A stretch of DNA of 64,000 bases from Anaeramoeba flamelloides (taxonomy: Eukaryota > Metamonada > Anaeramoebidae). The notes under the pieces were generated by a model. That model worked only from the letters and a program-made list of their open reading frames with translations, was not told the origin of the DNA and made no database searches. A program made the translations under genes and the position numbers. The stretch is from contig JANTQA010000023.1 in the NCBI GenBank assembly GCA_027625915.1, positions 9,362,001 to 9,426,000 on the forward strand, given 5' to 3'. Of the stretch, positions 18,864 to 46,055 are shown one piece after another (the first letter of the stretch is position 1; the number at the start of each line of letters is the position of its first letter).

Positions 18864-19939
18864 TTAAAGGCAATCGATACCCTCATAGTAAATTTTTCCT
18901 GTTCCATTTGGATCTGCCTCTTGGATCATCTGGTCAGCTTCTTCTTTAGTTAACGCCTCTCCAATTGTTGTCATAATATGATGTAATTCTCCTGAAGATA
19001 CAAACCCTTGTCCTTCCTTTTTGTGAATAAAAACAAAGCAAGATAATTAAAAATGAAAAAAGAAACAAAAAAAAAAGCACGAGGATTTTTCGAATTAAGA
19101 ATATGAAAAATTTCAACCAAAAAAATTCAAAGTTTAATTTACACGATCAAACACTCTGAAAGAGTTGATAATATCTTCAGGATCTTCTTCTTCAGACAAT
19201 TTTTTTGTTATTTTGTTTAAAAAGGAATTAAATGTTAAAAGTCTGTGATTCCAAAAGTAATTATTTTGTAATGTTTTTTCAATTTATGAAAAAAAAAGAA
19301 AGTTTTTGTGATTAAAACAAAACAAAAAAGGGGGTATTGAATAAAACAAGATAAAAAAAGAGACAAGTGAATTTTGGGGTTGTCAAGAGAAAAAATGTGT
19401 TTCAACAAGGAATAGAAATTTTACCCATTTTCTTTGTCTTGAATTTCATTCATCTTTAGGTTTGTCAAGAATTTTCAAAATTGTTTGTGTTTTAAAATGA
19501 AGAAAAAGAGAAGTAAAACAAATTGCCAAGATCACAAATTGTTTGATTTGGTTGGTTGGTTGTGGCAACAAAATAAAATAAATAAAAAAAGAAGGGATGA
19601 AATATGGATGGTAATTTGAAAGGTAAATTTTTTTAAAGAGAAAAAAAAAAAAAAGATAATCTTTACCATATCTTGAAGTTCGGTCTCAGTTGGATTGATC
19701 CCTAATGCTCTAAGTATAGATCCAATTTCTTTGCCTTCAACAACACCCTTTTGTTAATAAAGGATTTTTTAAAAAAAAGATATGTTTGTTTTTTTTTAAA
19801 TACTTTCGGTTTAAAGACTGTTTCATTGAAAAAGAAAAAAAAGTTGATGGTAATTTTGGGGAATTTTTACATTTCCTTCTTTGTCAAAAAGGTTAAATGC
19901 TTCTTTAAATTCTTCGATTTGTTCGTTTGATAAACTCAT
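18864..19939 (-). CDS. Calmodulin-like four EF-hand protein
   Basis: Five exons, 19939-19871, 19747-19667, 19453-19425, 19242-19143 and 19016-18864, join in phase to give exactly 143 residues; every donor starts GTAA. It aligns to calmodulin end to end (EQIEEFKEAFNLFD, INPTETELQDM, NSFRVFD, EEADQMIQEAD). Loop 1 (DKEGNGVVEGKE) and loop 3 (DREGQGFVSSGE) keep Asp1 and Glu12. Loop 2 (QDKENGLLTFNS) has Gln1 and Ser12, and loop 4 (DPNGTGKIYYEG) has Gly12, so these two should bind calcium poorly or not at all. The C-terminus ends in IDCL rather than the usual FVxMM-like end. This suits a calmodulin-like regulator or myosin light chain better than true calmodulin. Introns are 123-213 bp. The ATG at 19939 is only 25 bp from a possible divergent start at 19965. 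Confidence 0.93.
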
Positions 19940-19964
19940 TGTATAAGAGAAAAAGAAAAGAAAA

Positions 19965-20534
19965 ATGAGAAAAATGATAATTCAGTATTTTTTAAGGGAG
20001 CTTCACTTGGATAAACTACATTTATTGTTTTCAAACAGACTTTTATATGACTTAGAATCCCGGGGTAATGTACTCTTTGCCCAAATCTTAAAATTGATTC
20101 ATAATCAAAAAATAGCAATATTTAGTAGAGCTAAGTTGTTTGTTTAAATGATTGGGAAGATCAAGTTAATAGAACCAGAAAGAAGGTAAAGATAAAAAAT
20201 TTTTTCATTGATCAAGTTTACCACTCACTACAAAAATAAATTTTATTCACCATTTCTCATTTTATTTTTTTTTAGACTCATATTTCGCTTTAGTACAGAG
20301 AGGGTTGCACACACCCAATGATAAACAAAAACGTGGGTGCTCTCATCTTTCAAGAACTGTAAATGTAACCTAAAATTTCATAATCCATTTTTAGAAAAAG
20401 AAAAGTCCTCTAATCAACCCGAAATACATAAAGTATTACAACTTCAAGACTCATTATTTCTTCATTGTCATTTAAAAAGAACCAATAGATACCTTTTACT
20501 TCTTGAATTGTTTTATTTATTGCTAAAACAATAG
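19965..20534 (+). CDS. Possible two-exon gene start, weakly PSF1 (GINS)-like
   Basis: Tentative. An open frame from the ATG at 19965 reaches a GTAATG donor after 20064 and joins in phase 1 to an exon beginning 20395, open to the stop at 20532-20534. It would give about 80 residues. The part LHCHLKRTNRYLL faintly recalls the RNKR segment of the GINS subunit PSF1, and the N-terminus has FLRELHLDK where PSF1 has an I-R-E-L-type motif. The conserved N-E-D motif and the rest of PSF1 are not found downstream, and the product is far too short. It may instead be chance open frame next to the calmodulin-like gene. Not a firm gene. Confidence 0.2.
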
Positions 20535-22415
20535 CTAATTTTAGTACATTATCACCGGATTCAAATCACATTTTAAAAATTTTTTTGAAATTTATTTCTT
20601 TAATTTTCAAAAATAAGTCCAATTCTATTCATTCCTCATCAAATTATAAAACTTTTGTTTTAAAACTGATCAGCTTAAAATTTTTTTTACGAGAAAAAAA
20701 ATTACATACCGCAAAGTTGGTATTTTTGAAAAAAATATGTTTGAAAAACGTAAAGCAGTTGATTTAAAAATTGAAGGAATGCTTTATTGAACAAAATACC
20801 CAAAAGAAAAAAAAAATAAAATAGTACTGACATTGTAACGTAAGACATCTGTTATTACTCAAGTGGTGTATTTTTAAATGCTTTCTTTGTTCTCTAAATA
20901 TTATTTTGTCCTACTTTATCAAAACTTTGTTTTAGTGAAAGGAGCAAATAAAAATTTTTAATACCAATTATTTTTTAGAATTGATCTAGTAAGAATTATC
21001 AGAAAAAGTTGAATAATATACTTTAGAGAATAATTGAAATTTGTATGAATAAAATCATTTAAATCTAAATATTTTCTAAAACAATCAACATACTGAAATT
21101 CTTAGGTAAAAGATTGTAAACAAAATAAAAATATGTATTTTTATCTTAAATTGACGATCCAAGAAAATTCCAATAGATAATCGCTTTGGTTTTACTAAAA
21201 TCATCCCCCCTGCTTCAATAACATCAAAATAGAAGATTTTTACTTCAAGACAATAAAAAAGTTTCAGTCAAAGGTGCCCAACATTTTTTTTAATTTCAAT
21301 TATTTTTTATAAATGAATTTGAAGATACAAATAAGAAATAAGTAGAATAATTATTGCAGAAGGAGAATTGATCTATGTTTGGAATGAAATGAAAAAGTCA
21401 ATATATTTTCTTAAAATTCAAAAAAACAAAAATTCTTAGCAGCATATTGAGAAAAAAACAAGAATGTTCATTTTGATCTTCTACTGGTATTTGAATAATA
21501 AATCGGAAACAATTTTCACTTCATTTATCTATACTTTTCTTTTATAAATCAAGTCCCCAAACGAAGTGTGTTGGTATTTGTGGTCTCTATTTGAAAAAAG
21601 AAATGAAAATGAAGTGAAAATTTTCACCTTTATTTAACAAATATCAAGGATCAAAGAAAATATATAATTCCAATAGAAAAAAAATATTATTTCTCTAAAA
21701 TAATTTCCACTGTTTCAGTAACATTATAATAACACATTTTTACCAAGTGTATTTTAATCTTGCCAAAAAAAAAATTTCAAATGAATTAATGTTATCAAAA
21801 AAATTTGAAAAAAGTAAAATTCATAAAAATGTACAAAAATATCAAAAAATGATCTCAGATTTTCAAATTTACAAAAATTAAATTATTTCTTCTAATCTCG
21901 ATTCACCCCCCTTAAACACGTGTATTTAATTCGCCACAACTTACCACCCTTGACTGTAAAATGGTTTATATTTTCTTTTTTGTAATAAATTTCCATAAAA
22001 ATTACTTATCAAATCAAATTTGAAATAAAAGTAAAAAATTATTGAAATTTCGAACTTTTCTGAAAAATTTTTAATACTCTTATCTATTCACACCCTTGAA
22101 TTAAATGTAACATACCAATTTTAATTGTACCTATCGGGCTGAAAGATATTTAAATATCGATATTATAAAACAGAGAAGAATCCATCTAAAGAATTCCATT
22201 TAAGGGTATTTAAGGAAAAAAAATCAACTTCAAAAATCAAAAGGGGAATTCCGTTATTTTCAACTTTACTAATAACAGCAAGTAATATGAATTTTAATAT
22301 ATTTTTTATATTATTAGTGTCTGACAATTAAGGGTTTTTTTAAAGGTATTGAATTTCATCCTAGCACCTATATATACCCCTCTTTTTCATATATAATTTT
22401 TTTTTCCTTCTTAGA

Positions 22416-22460
<45 letters not shown>

Positions 22461-24807
22461 GAAATTTACAGAGGTGAAGGGGTATCATTTAAAGATTATT
22501 TTTTTTTTTTTGGGTTATAAAAAGAAATTAACATTTTTGTGAATTGATGTATTGGGGCATTTATATTTTAATCAACTGTAAAATTTTTTCTCTCTTTTTT
22601 TTTTACTTTTTTGTTTAAAAATATTTTTTATTTCTTTACTCTTTAAGAAATAATATCAGATTTACTTAAATTGAAAAAAAATTAAAGAATTAAATCAAAT
22701 CATGGTATTTCCATTTATTTGGTATACTAGGATTATTTTTTGTTTTTGGTCTTTTAATGTTTTGACGGTATAAAAACTTTATTGGTTGTTAAAATATACG
22801 AGAAAAGAGTTATTATTTTTAAAAGTATTATTTTTTTCCCAATTAATTTTTAGTACAATATTCAATTCATTTTTATTTATATTTTTGGTATTTGAAAAAC
22901 AGAAAAAGAAAAATTTGCAACAATATTTTTATTTTTAGGATACCTCATAATTTCCATAATTTTCCTTTCTTTTATTAAACAACTACCATTTTATTTTTAA
23001 TCCGATTTTAAAAATAAAATAAAATAAAACCAATATCGGATCTTTGAAAGATTAAAAAAAGGTTAACTTTAATTTTAATTTTCATTAATCCATTAAATTT
23101 CCCTGAATTTAAAATATACTATAATTTTTATTGTTTTTTTTTTTCTAATGTTTAAAGTATAAAAAAATAAAGTTTTTATATTTAAACAAGTTGTTTGAGA
23201 ATATTTATTAATTTATTTTTTTTTTGAAAAGTATCAAAGTTTATTAGTTTTTTTTATGTTGAAATATTTCAAAATTTGAGAAATAAGATTATATATATTG
23301 ATACTATGAATATTTGTATTATTTCACTTAATAAATTAAGATTATTTGATTTAATATAAATTTAAAAAGAAGCAATCTACCAAGTGTTACCTTATTTTTT
23401 ATAAGTTTAATTTTTCCAGATTTCAAAAAAAGTCTTTTGAGTAGTATTTTTAATTCTAATGGTATGGTTTGTTTTTCTCATATTTTTTTTTAAAAATAAA
23501 GAAAAAATTTCCCGATTTTTCTTTGGACTTTTACTGAGGAAACAATATATTTTTTTAATGTAGAAAATAATTATTGCAATTTGATTAGAATTAAGTAGAT
23601 CTTTAAAACTTAGTTATATGAATGCTGGGAGGTTGTATTTTTTTAATTTTATTTTTATACACACCTTCATAGAAAATAAAATTTCTTTCTGTATTAAAAG
23701 AAATAATTGTTTTTAAAATAATTTAGAAATATGTTGGATTTTGAACTTTATCAGAATTAGTAAAATATATCAAATCTTTTGAAAACAAGAAATCATTTTT
23801 GAAAATAGCACTAAAAGGAAGTTTGGTCTTTTAAACTTAGATTTTTACTTCATTTTTGAATTTCAAGATGAATAAATTTTTTACGATTTTAATACATAAT
23901 TCAAGATATTTTTTTATAGCTTTCAAGTACCTTAAATTTTTCAGATTCTTTACTATTCCAAAGCTTCAATTGAACTTTTTCATACTATGGATTAACCACG
24001 TTTAAAAACTTGTTTAAAGCAAACTATCTCAATATCACTCAAAAAATTACAAATTGATCCAAATTATCTATTAACCAGTTTAACTGGTTTTTGCATAATT
24101 AATTGGAACAAACTTTTTTTTCATCTTTCTTTTTACAATCAGAGTCACCAATCTCACCTTACTTGATTGAAAACTCTCATTGAAAAAGAAAAAATGACTA
24201 AATGAGGAAGTGAAAATTGTTTCCAATTTATTGCTGAAGAATTATTTTTTATTAACAACGCTCCTAATGATTTTTTCCCTTCTAGATTAATTATTTTTCA
24301 ACGTAAAAGGAAAACTTTTTGTAGATGGTCTGAAATAATACACTTCAAGAAAATAATACTTGAATTTTGAAAAAAAAATTCCTATTTCCTATTAATCATG
24401 TTTTTTCCAATAAAATCAACTCAAATTTAGAAAACTAATCAAAGTGAATTGCCAGATTATAATATACAAAAATTAAATAGTGAATATGAAAACAAGTTTA
24501 TCATTACTAAGAAAGTACTCAAAAAATAGTATTTGTAACTAGATAGACAAAAAGTTAATAAAAAAAGAGAGACTGAGAAAGACAAAGATCAAGTGATTTA
24601 TATTCAAAAAAGATCTTTAAAAAACTCTCTTTGTTTTAAAAGTAAAAAGATTACATTGGAAAATAAAACTAAACATAATTATTCAGACTTTACACAGAAC
24701 ACCTCACCAACCCCAAATTAAAAAAAACAAAATTGACTTGTTGAAGAATTTGTCACAATAAATTCATTTTTTCAAAATTCCTATGAAATAAAAACAACCT
24801 TTTGGTT
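20535..24807. other. 4.3-kb region without a supported gene
   Basis: AT-rich, with a TA microsatellite at 22422-22457. A 60-codon frame at 24537-24720 (plus; hydrophilic, ends TAA) might be a terminal exon, but no partner was found. A 25-bp segment at about 21503 recurs inverted near 24205. Nothing else recognised. Confidence 0.55.
22422..22457. repeat. TA microsatellite
   Basis: About 18 TA units. Confidence 0.95.
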
Positions 24808-25813
24808 ATGACTTCTAGATTTCGAACCTCAAAAACTTTAAAAAGCACTTCAAACATTTTAGAGAGTCTTTCAAAGAGTAACCTCCAAGCAACAATCACT
24901 TTTACAAACAAAGAATTGCAGACAATTTGGGAGAAAAAACCTACAAAAAAAGAAGTAACCATTGACTATTCTGGCCTTCTTTTTAATCTGTTTTCTATTC
25001 ACCCTTAGCATTTTTTTTTCAAAACTTTGGAAAATCCTCTGTTGGATCGTTTTTTCTTCCTCTTTCTTTTTTTTTTTCATTGTTTATTTGATCTCTGTCT
25101 TCTATGCTTAGGGTGATCATTTTGTAAATTGGTTTGGCGAATTCTGGTTAGCATTTCAAAAATGTTATTTAACCAAGAACATAAATCAAACTAAAACAAA
25201 AAATGTTTCTGTTCTTAAAACACAAATGAATAACGAAGAAATTTCCTATAACCTTATTTTCCAAGAATTTTTACAGTGGCTAATTTCTTTCAAAATAAGC
25301 TTAATCAAAAGTAAATTATTGTTTTTTTGACTTGTTAATTTTTTGAAATCTCTTAATTGTTGCAATTTCTTTCTTGAAAACTCTATTTTGTCTTTTTCTT
25401 TTTTCTTGTTTTTCTTTTCACAACAAAAGTTCATTCCCAGCTTAAATACAACAAAAATGTTTTTTCAACAGATTCAAAGTCTTTACGGTTGTCTGATTTT
25501 ACATTTTCTTGTTCAATTCGAATAATCCATTTTTTTTGTTCATTATCATCAAATTTCCTACGTATCTTCTTAACAAACGAACTGTTTCATTTGCTAGTTG
25601 ACATTGAATGCATTCTGTATCAAATTTTAAAAATACTTGCAAAAAAGGTATAGAGATTACTCTTTTTTTCTTTTTCTTTATTTTTTTTTTTTTTTTATTC
25701 TTTTTTTATAGTGGTGCAGAACACCTCGAAGAAATAAAGAAATAAATAAAGTTCTTAAGGAATTATTAAAATCAAACAAAATCAAAATTCGCTCAAAAGA
25801 AAGAGTACTTTGA
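24808..25813 (+). CDS. Unidentified four-exon gene
   Basis: I do not recognise the product. Exons 24808-24954, 25112-25310, 25472-25647 and 25712-25813 join in phases 0, 1 and 0. Donors are GTAACC, GTAAAT and GTATAG; acceptors end TTAG, ACAG and ATAG. The product is 207 residues. It starts MTSRFRTSKTLKSTS, is Ser/Thr/Lys-rich to about 49, then carries an aromatic stretch (HFVNWFGEFWLAFQK) and several amphipathic or hydrophobic helices (FLRIFLTNELFHLLVDIE). No signal peptide or clear membrane segment is seen. Three phase-matched junctions with genome-typical splice sites are the main support. A further 76-codon open stretch at 25825-26052 could be reached only through an atypical 20-nt intron, so I end the gene at the TGA at 25811. 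Alternative: remains of a decayed gene. Confidence 0.5.
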
Positions 25814-26427
25814 ATTTTAAACAGAATTATTCGATCCAAAATATTAAAATTATTGCAATTTGGTTAAAAAGTAAAAAAAAACACAACATAAAGGAAATGA
25901 AAGATTTACAAACCATTTTCAGAAAGTTTGAGAAAAGAATGTTCCTAAAGTATATTTTCAAAAGTTTAGAAACTCTACTTCAATTATTTTCAAGATCAAT
26001 TTTCATAAAAACTTTTTTTGCAACACATTTTTCAAACAACTTTAGTACCTGAAATTACAAATACAAATTTTAAAAAAAAAATACTTGGCTTCTGGCATTG
26101 AAAAATGAAATGAAAGAAACTACAAAGTTGAAAATATATACCTTCAATTCTTGGAGTCATATTTTTTCATTACAAAAGTTTTGTTCATTTTTTTTATTTT
26201 TAACTTACAGACATTTTAATTGAGTAGGTACATATTAACAAATTTTGAGGAACTCAGTTTATAGGAAACTGAATCATTCAAATCATTCCTTTAACAAAAT
26301 AAATGAATGTTTAAACAAAAAAGTGAGTGGAACATATCCTAGTTTTAATATATTTACAAACCAATAAAAAAATGGAAATCCAAAGAATAAAAAAAATTAT
26401 CACGAAAAAATAATAAAAAAAAAACAT

Positions 26428-26585
26428 TTATTTCTTGATCTTTTCTGTAATATTTGGACCAATTACTTCTTCTTTACCCACTTTTATTTTTAATTCTTCA
26501 GGAAAAAGTTTTTGATTGTCCAAATTTTTTTGATTAACGAAATTACTTTTTAGTTCTAAAGAATTTCCAAAATATATTTTAATTC
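26428..26585 (-). CDS. Probable terminal exon of an unidentified gene
   Basis: On the minus strand an acceptor (CATAATAG) at 26586-26587 opens a frame of 52 codons with a hydrophilic, codon-balanced sequence (GNSLELKSNFVNQKNLD; LFPEELKIKVGKEEVIGPNI) ending in TAA. Composition is unlike the surrounding low-complexity DNA. Upstream exons would lie above 26.6 kb on the minus strand, but I could not identify them. It would be convergent with the unidentified plus-strand gene ending at 25813. No family recognised. Confidence 0.35.
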
Positions 26586-27281
26586 CTATTATGATATGAT
26601 TAATCTAATTCTATTTTTTGACAAAGAAAATATGATATTTTTTTAAAATTCTTCTTCAGATATATAGATTTATTGGGTGAATTTGTTTGATTTTTAAATC
26701 ATTTATTTTCTCGGTTTGAAAAAACTAAAAAAATAAGAATTTTACTTTCATTTTTTAACCAAATTTTCTTTTATTTTGGGTTAAACTAATCATAGTTGTT
26801 TTTTGGATTTCGAAGAATTCTTCAGCTTTATTTTAATCTTTGAAACAGTATTCTTTATTTTGGATTAGTTTTTTAACAATATTTGAAAAAAGAATTTTGA
26901 TACAAATTTGTAAAAAAAAGGTTTTTTTGTCAAATAATAACAAATACGAATGGGGCGTAAAATTTCAAGGCAATGGCTTGTTTGGCACCCACCCAAATTA
27001 AGAAGATAAAGAAATATCTTTCAAAATATACTTTATTTTTTTTTTTTATTCTTATTCTTGATTTCAAAAAGTTTATCTGAAAGGTTATATGTCTTATTTG
27101 GTATTAAGAAATAAAGGATTTGTTTAAAATACACATCTTTTCGAGTCTATTTTTTTGGTTTTTTCTATGATTAATTTTAGTGATCCATCGGAACACATTT
27201 CTCAATACAAAACACAATTTTAATAAAACCAAAAATTTAATAAAAAAAAACAATATTTAAAAAATTGAAAATTAGAAATTT

Positions 27282-27680
27282 CGAAACAAAAATTTAGAAA
27301 TTAGGAGAGTGCCATCAAATACTGTAGAGTGTGTATGTTTTTTTTTTTTTTTTTTCTTGAGTTTTCTGCTTTATTCTGAAAATCTATTGATTTTCAGAAT
27401 AAACCGAAAATTGCAAGAAAATCTAACAGTAGTTTTCCAAAAATTAAAAGAATAGAGTAAAATTCTTGATTTTACTCCACTCTTCCAAGTCTTGTAAAAG
27501 CTAAAGGCGATTTTCTTTTTTCTTTTGAAAATTTATTGATTTCTAAAATGAAAAAAAAACCCAACTAAAAGTGCCGTAGAGTGCAGTCAAGTACTGCTAA
27601 GTGCCTAGATTTTCTATTCATTTTAATTCTGAAAAACTTAACGGCTGTAAGAGGAAATTGATTTCCTCCCTTCAAAATCA
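27282..27680. repeat. Dispersed repeat, long form
   Basis: Outer parts (AAACAAAAATTTAGAAATTA; TAAGAGGAAATTGATTTCC then CCCTTCAAAAT) recur directly adjacent at 48756-48815. The inner 340 bp carry two direct 25-bp repeats, from 27305 and 27578, of an AGAGTGC..TCAA.TACTG unit, and a 14-bp hairpin at 27371-27404. Confidence 0.6.
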
Positions 27681-27855
27681 AAAAAAAAAAAAAACACAAT
27701 TTCAAGGATCCACTCTGGTTTACTATTATTCTTTCTACACATAGAGTAATTAATGCTGTTTTAATTCTCAAGTTTTAATATCTTGTTGCACACAAAAACA
27801 ATTTTTTTTATTGATGTTTGAACAATTAATTTTTTTAAAAATTGGAAAATAGATA

Positions 27856-28374
27856 TAAACCCCATTCCAAAAATTTTGAAATACTCAAAATCAAAAATAA
27901 GCAAAAAAAAATCTCAATTTTTTGAATTTTGTAAAACATAATAACAAATCATGTTTAAGCCAAGTATTAATGTTTTTATAGCCATCACCCCAAATAAAAG
28001 AAAAAAAAAATAAAACGAAAAAATCAAAAAACCATAAAGTCAAAATTTTTGTTGAGAACAAAAAATGTAAGGAAAAATTTGTTGATACTTCCACTAACAA
28101 TTATTGGTTTGTCAAAGGTTAGATATTATCGACTAATCTTATCTAATTTTTTAAATTAAACCCAACTTTAAGTTTATATCAATTATTCAAAAAAAAATTC
28201 ACGATCAAACAGAACAAATTAGATAACTGGAAAAAAATATATGAAAATAAAATAGATAAAAAAATGATAAAAATAATTTGTAAAAATCAAAATTATTTCA
28301 AAATTTCAGGAAACTGTAGTATTGTTATTCTTTAAATTATTTTAACCGTTTCCAAAATTTTGAAATTTAGTTTG
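27856..28374 (-). mobile_element. 540-bp MITE family, copy E
   Basis: Inverted copy beginning TAAACCCCATTCCAAAAATT and ending CCAAAATTTTGAAATTTAG. The most diverged internally of the six. Confidence 0.75.
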
Positions 28375-30726
28375 CCCCCTTAAATAAAGGTGATGAAAAA
28401 GTTTTCAAAAAGCAGATATAAAACAATTAACAAACCAGAATATAACTATTTTCAAGAACACATCGAATGTTTCAACAATAAGAATTTTTTTTGTTAAAAA
28501 GCAAAAATCAAATTCCTTGAGTTAAGGAATATCTGAATTTTATTTTCTCTGACAGTTGAAATATAATATTATAAGACAAAAAAGCACATTTAATTAAATG
28601 CCTGCTAACAGAAAGTAAAAACATTACACAATTTTAGTATTTTTAAGAATTTTACATGAAAATTAAAAGAAAACTTTTTTTGATCAAAAACTTTTCAAAA
28701 TTATCGAACAAAACAAGGGAAAATTGAAAACCAATTCTGTTTGCCCGTCACTTCTATTAATCCCAATTTATATTCAAGCATATTTATACACTTCCACTCA
28801 ACTATATAATAATTTTAAAATGAATTAGAAAGAAAGATTAATAAGAGGATTTTGATTTTCGAATCCAGGTAGGTAAATTTTGGATTTGTATATCAGAAAA
28901 ATAGATTTTCCTAATGACAAACTTTCAAAAAAAACCCTAAATTTCAAGTTTGAAATTTAAAAGATCTCTTGGCTTGGCATTCTTTCCAGCCAACAAATAT
29001 ATTTTTAGTCATAAAAGTAATATTCACGGATCAAAACATTCGGATAGTATTTGAATTGTATGCAAATTAATAAACAAAATCTTATTTGAGTACAATATCA
29101 AAAGTTTGAAATGGGAGAAAACAAACCAATAATCAAGTTAATTTTAAAAGTTATTTGTAAATAATTTTTTTAAAAATCTCAAAATTAAATTAGAGAAAAA
29201 AAAATTCATTTCCAAAAATATACAACTTTTAAAAATGAATGTTGGAGATGGAAATTCTTGAGAGATATAACCCCTTTTTAATAAAAAGGAAATGGAATAA
29301 GTCTAAGAACATATGTTTGACCAACACTATATCAAGACATCTCCAATGTGAAATTAAGCAAAATTTACAAAAATCTCCAACTAAACCGAAATTCACAAAA
29401 CATTATTATCTAATAATTTAAGGAATTTGCAGTAACAAAGGAAAGTGAACATTTTTAACAGACTGACACTAGTTAATCAAAACGATGTCAAGTTCGATTG
29501 ATTCTATGTTAAGACTAACACTTACCAATCAAAAAAAGATACCAAATTCAAATCCAATTGAGTAATCCAAAGAGTTCTTGGAAAAAAAAAGTTGATTTTG
29601 AACTTGATCTTTTTTGCTACAAACTACGCTTAGCAACCTAATTGAACAACTTAATTCATACAATGAAACCATTTCAAAACCAAGTTATCAAATAGAATCA
29701 GAATTACCTATTCGTAACAAAATAATTCATTTACAAAAAAAAACTTTATTGAATTGTCTGATTATTTTAGTTTAAATTTTTTGTTTCTTTTTGTTAAAAA
29801 ATTCAGAATATTTAAAAATAATTGTAACTTATCAAAACATTACAAACAAACTGAATAACCCCAATGTGTCTTGTTGATAATTAAAATATAAAATGAATGA
29901 AACTTTGGTAAAATATTCCGAAAAAAAACATAATTTTTAAACCGAATTTTTTTTTTTAATAACAAATCACAGAGATCACAGAAATTACCGAAACCACAGA
30001 AATCACAGAAACGAAACAATAATTTTCTAAATTCAAAGAATTATACATTTCTATATAGTATCTGATCAATCTTGGTTTTTGAAATCTTAAATAAAATTTT
30101 TGTCTTATATATTTTTTAATTAATAACATCATCAAAAAGCATTCCATTTTTTTATCTTAAATAAAATAAAATAAAGCCAAGATTAATATCTTGGGTTGAT
30201 TTCATTCTTCGGATCATTTTTTTGTTATAAAAAATTTTTTTATTTATCTTCTTCTTTTTTATTAACATAAGAAAGACATACCTTTTCTTCATCTATCTCA
30301 CCTTTTTCACACTAAAAAATTACTTTGAATTTGGTTTATGTCTTGTAAATGAGTTTAAAAAATAAAATTTGAAATTAATATATTGTATAAATCTAAATAA
30401 AAACAATTTACTTTTTTTTTTTTGATTTTTTGATTTTATTTAAAAAGAATTAAACTCTTTATTTTTTCTAAACAATTAACTTTTAATAAACAAAAACAAG
30501 TTTTTTTTTTTTCAAGATTTAAAAACTTTTAAATTTTCATCTTGAATGAATACCTTTATTTTAACAAACCCAATAGTATTATTCTAATTTGTCAATAAAA
30601 AAAATCTAATAACCACCAATTCTTTTTTTATATTTATATTCCATTAATTTACTTTTAATAGCTCAACAAAATTACAATTACAGATCACCATATTTATTTA
30701 AACAAAAAATTATTACATCTTTTCAG

Positions 30727-45564
<14,838 letters not shown>

Positions 45565-46055
45565 TTAATTAACTAACTTATTTGTTTTTGTGTTGATTTT
45601 CATTTTTTTTTTAATCTTAATTGAATGTTTTTAATTATATTTTTTATTTAAAAAAATAATAATCATCTGGAAATATTAATTTATATTTTTATTTTTTATT
45701 TTTTATTATTTTTTATTTTTATTTTTTTATTTTTTATCAGTAATTTCGTTTTATTTTTTTTTTAAAGAGACAACTATTGTATTATAAGATTAGAAAATGA
45801 AATCGTTCTAAATGTAAAATAGATTGAAATATAATCAATTAGTTAAATTACTTTTAAAAAATTGTAATCAAAACCGTTTTAAAAAATGCTGAAAATAGAT
45901 CGATTGAAGTTTATCAACTGTTTTACAGATATTTTTAAAGACTTTTTTGGAATATTTTTTTTTAAAAGATTGTTTTATATTGTTTAATTTTGGTAATTGA
46001 AAAAAAACATCAATGATTTTTTGCTAAAATACTTTTTTCCTCAAAAGTATCCTAT

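Larger units (their letters stand above)
26586..30726. other. 4.1-kb region upstream of the BEACH exons
   Basis: Must contain or adjoin the missing 5' exon(s) of the BEACH gene and, if real, upstream exons of the minus-strand gene ending at 26428; neither could be placed. Holds MITE copy E and a repeat at 27282-27680. A 23-codon minus-strand frame at 30244-30312, bounded by an acceptor and a stop, is too short to support. Confidence 0.55.

Noticed and set aside
24753-25080. Minus-strand open frames over the start of the 24.8-kb gene
   Set aside because: The plus-strand reading has phase-matched introns; the minus-strand frames have none and look like shadows.
25805-25824. A 20-nt intron that would extend the unidentified gene to 26052
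   Set aside because: The GT and AG ends and phases fit, but the donor is GTACTT whereas every confident donor here is GTAA, and 20 nt is far shorter than any other intron seen. A stop at 25811-25813 is the simpler end.
26942-27000. Slightly GC-richer patch reading KYEWGVKFQGNGLFGTHP
   Set aside because: Only about 20 codons before a stop, no splice partner, and an equally open reading in another frame.
30244-30312. Short minus-strand frame reading CEKGEIDEEKVCLSY, vaguely EF-hand-like
   Set aside because: Twenty-three codons with no upstream exon and no complete EF-hand loop.
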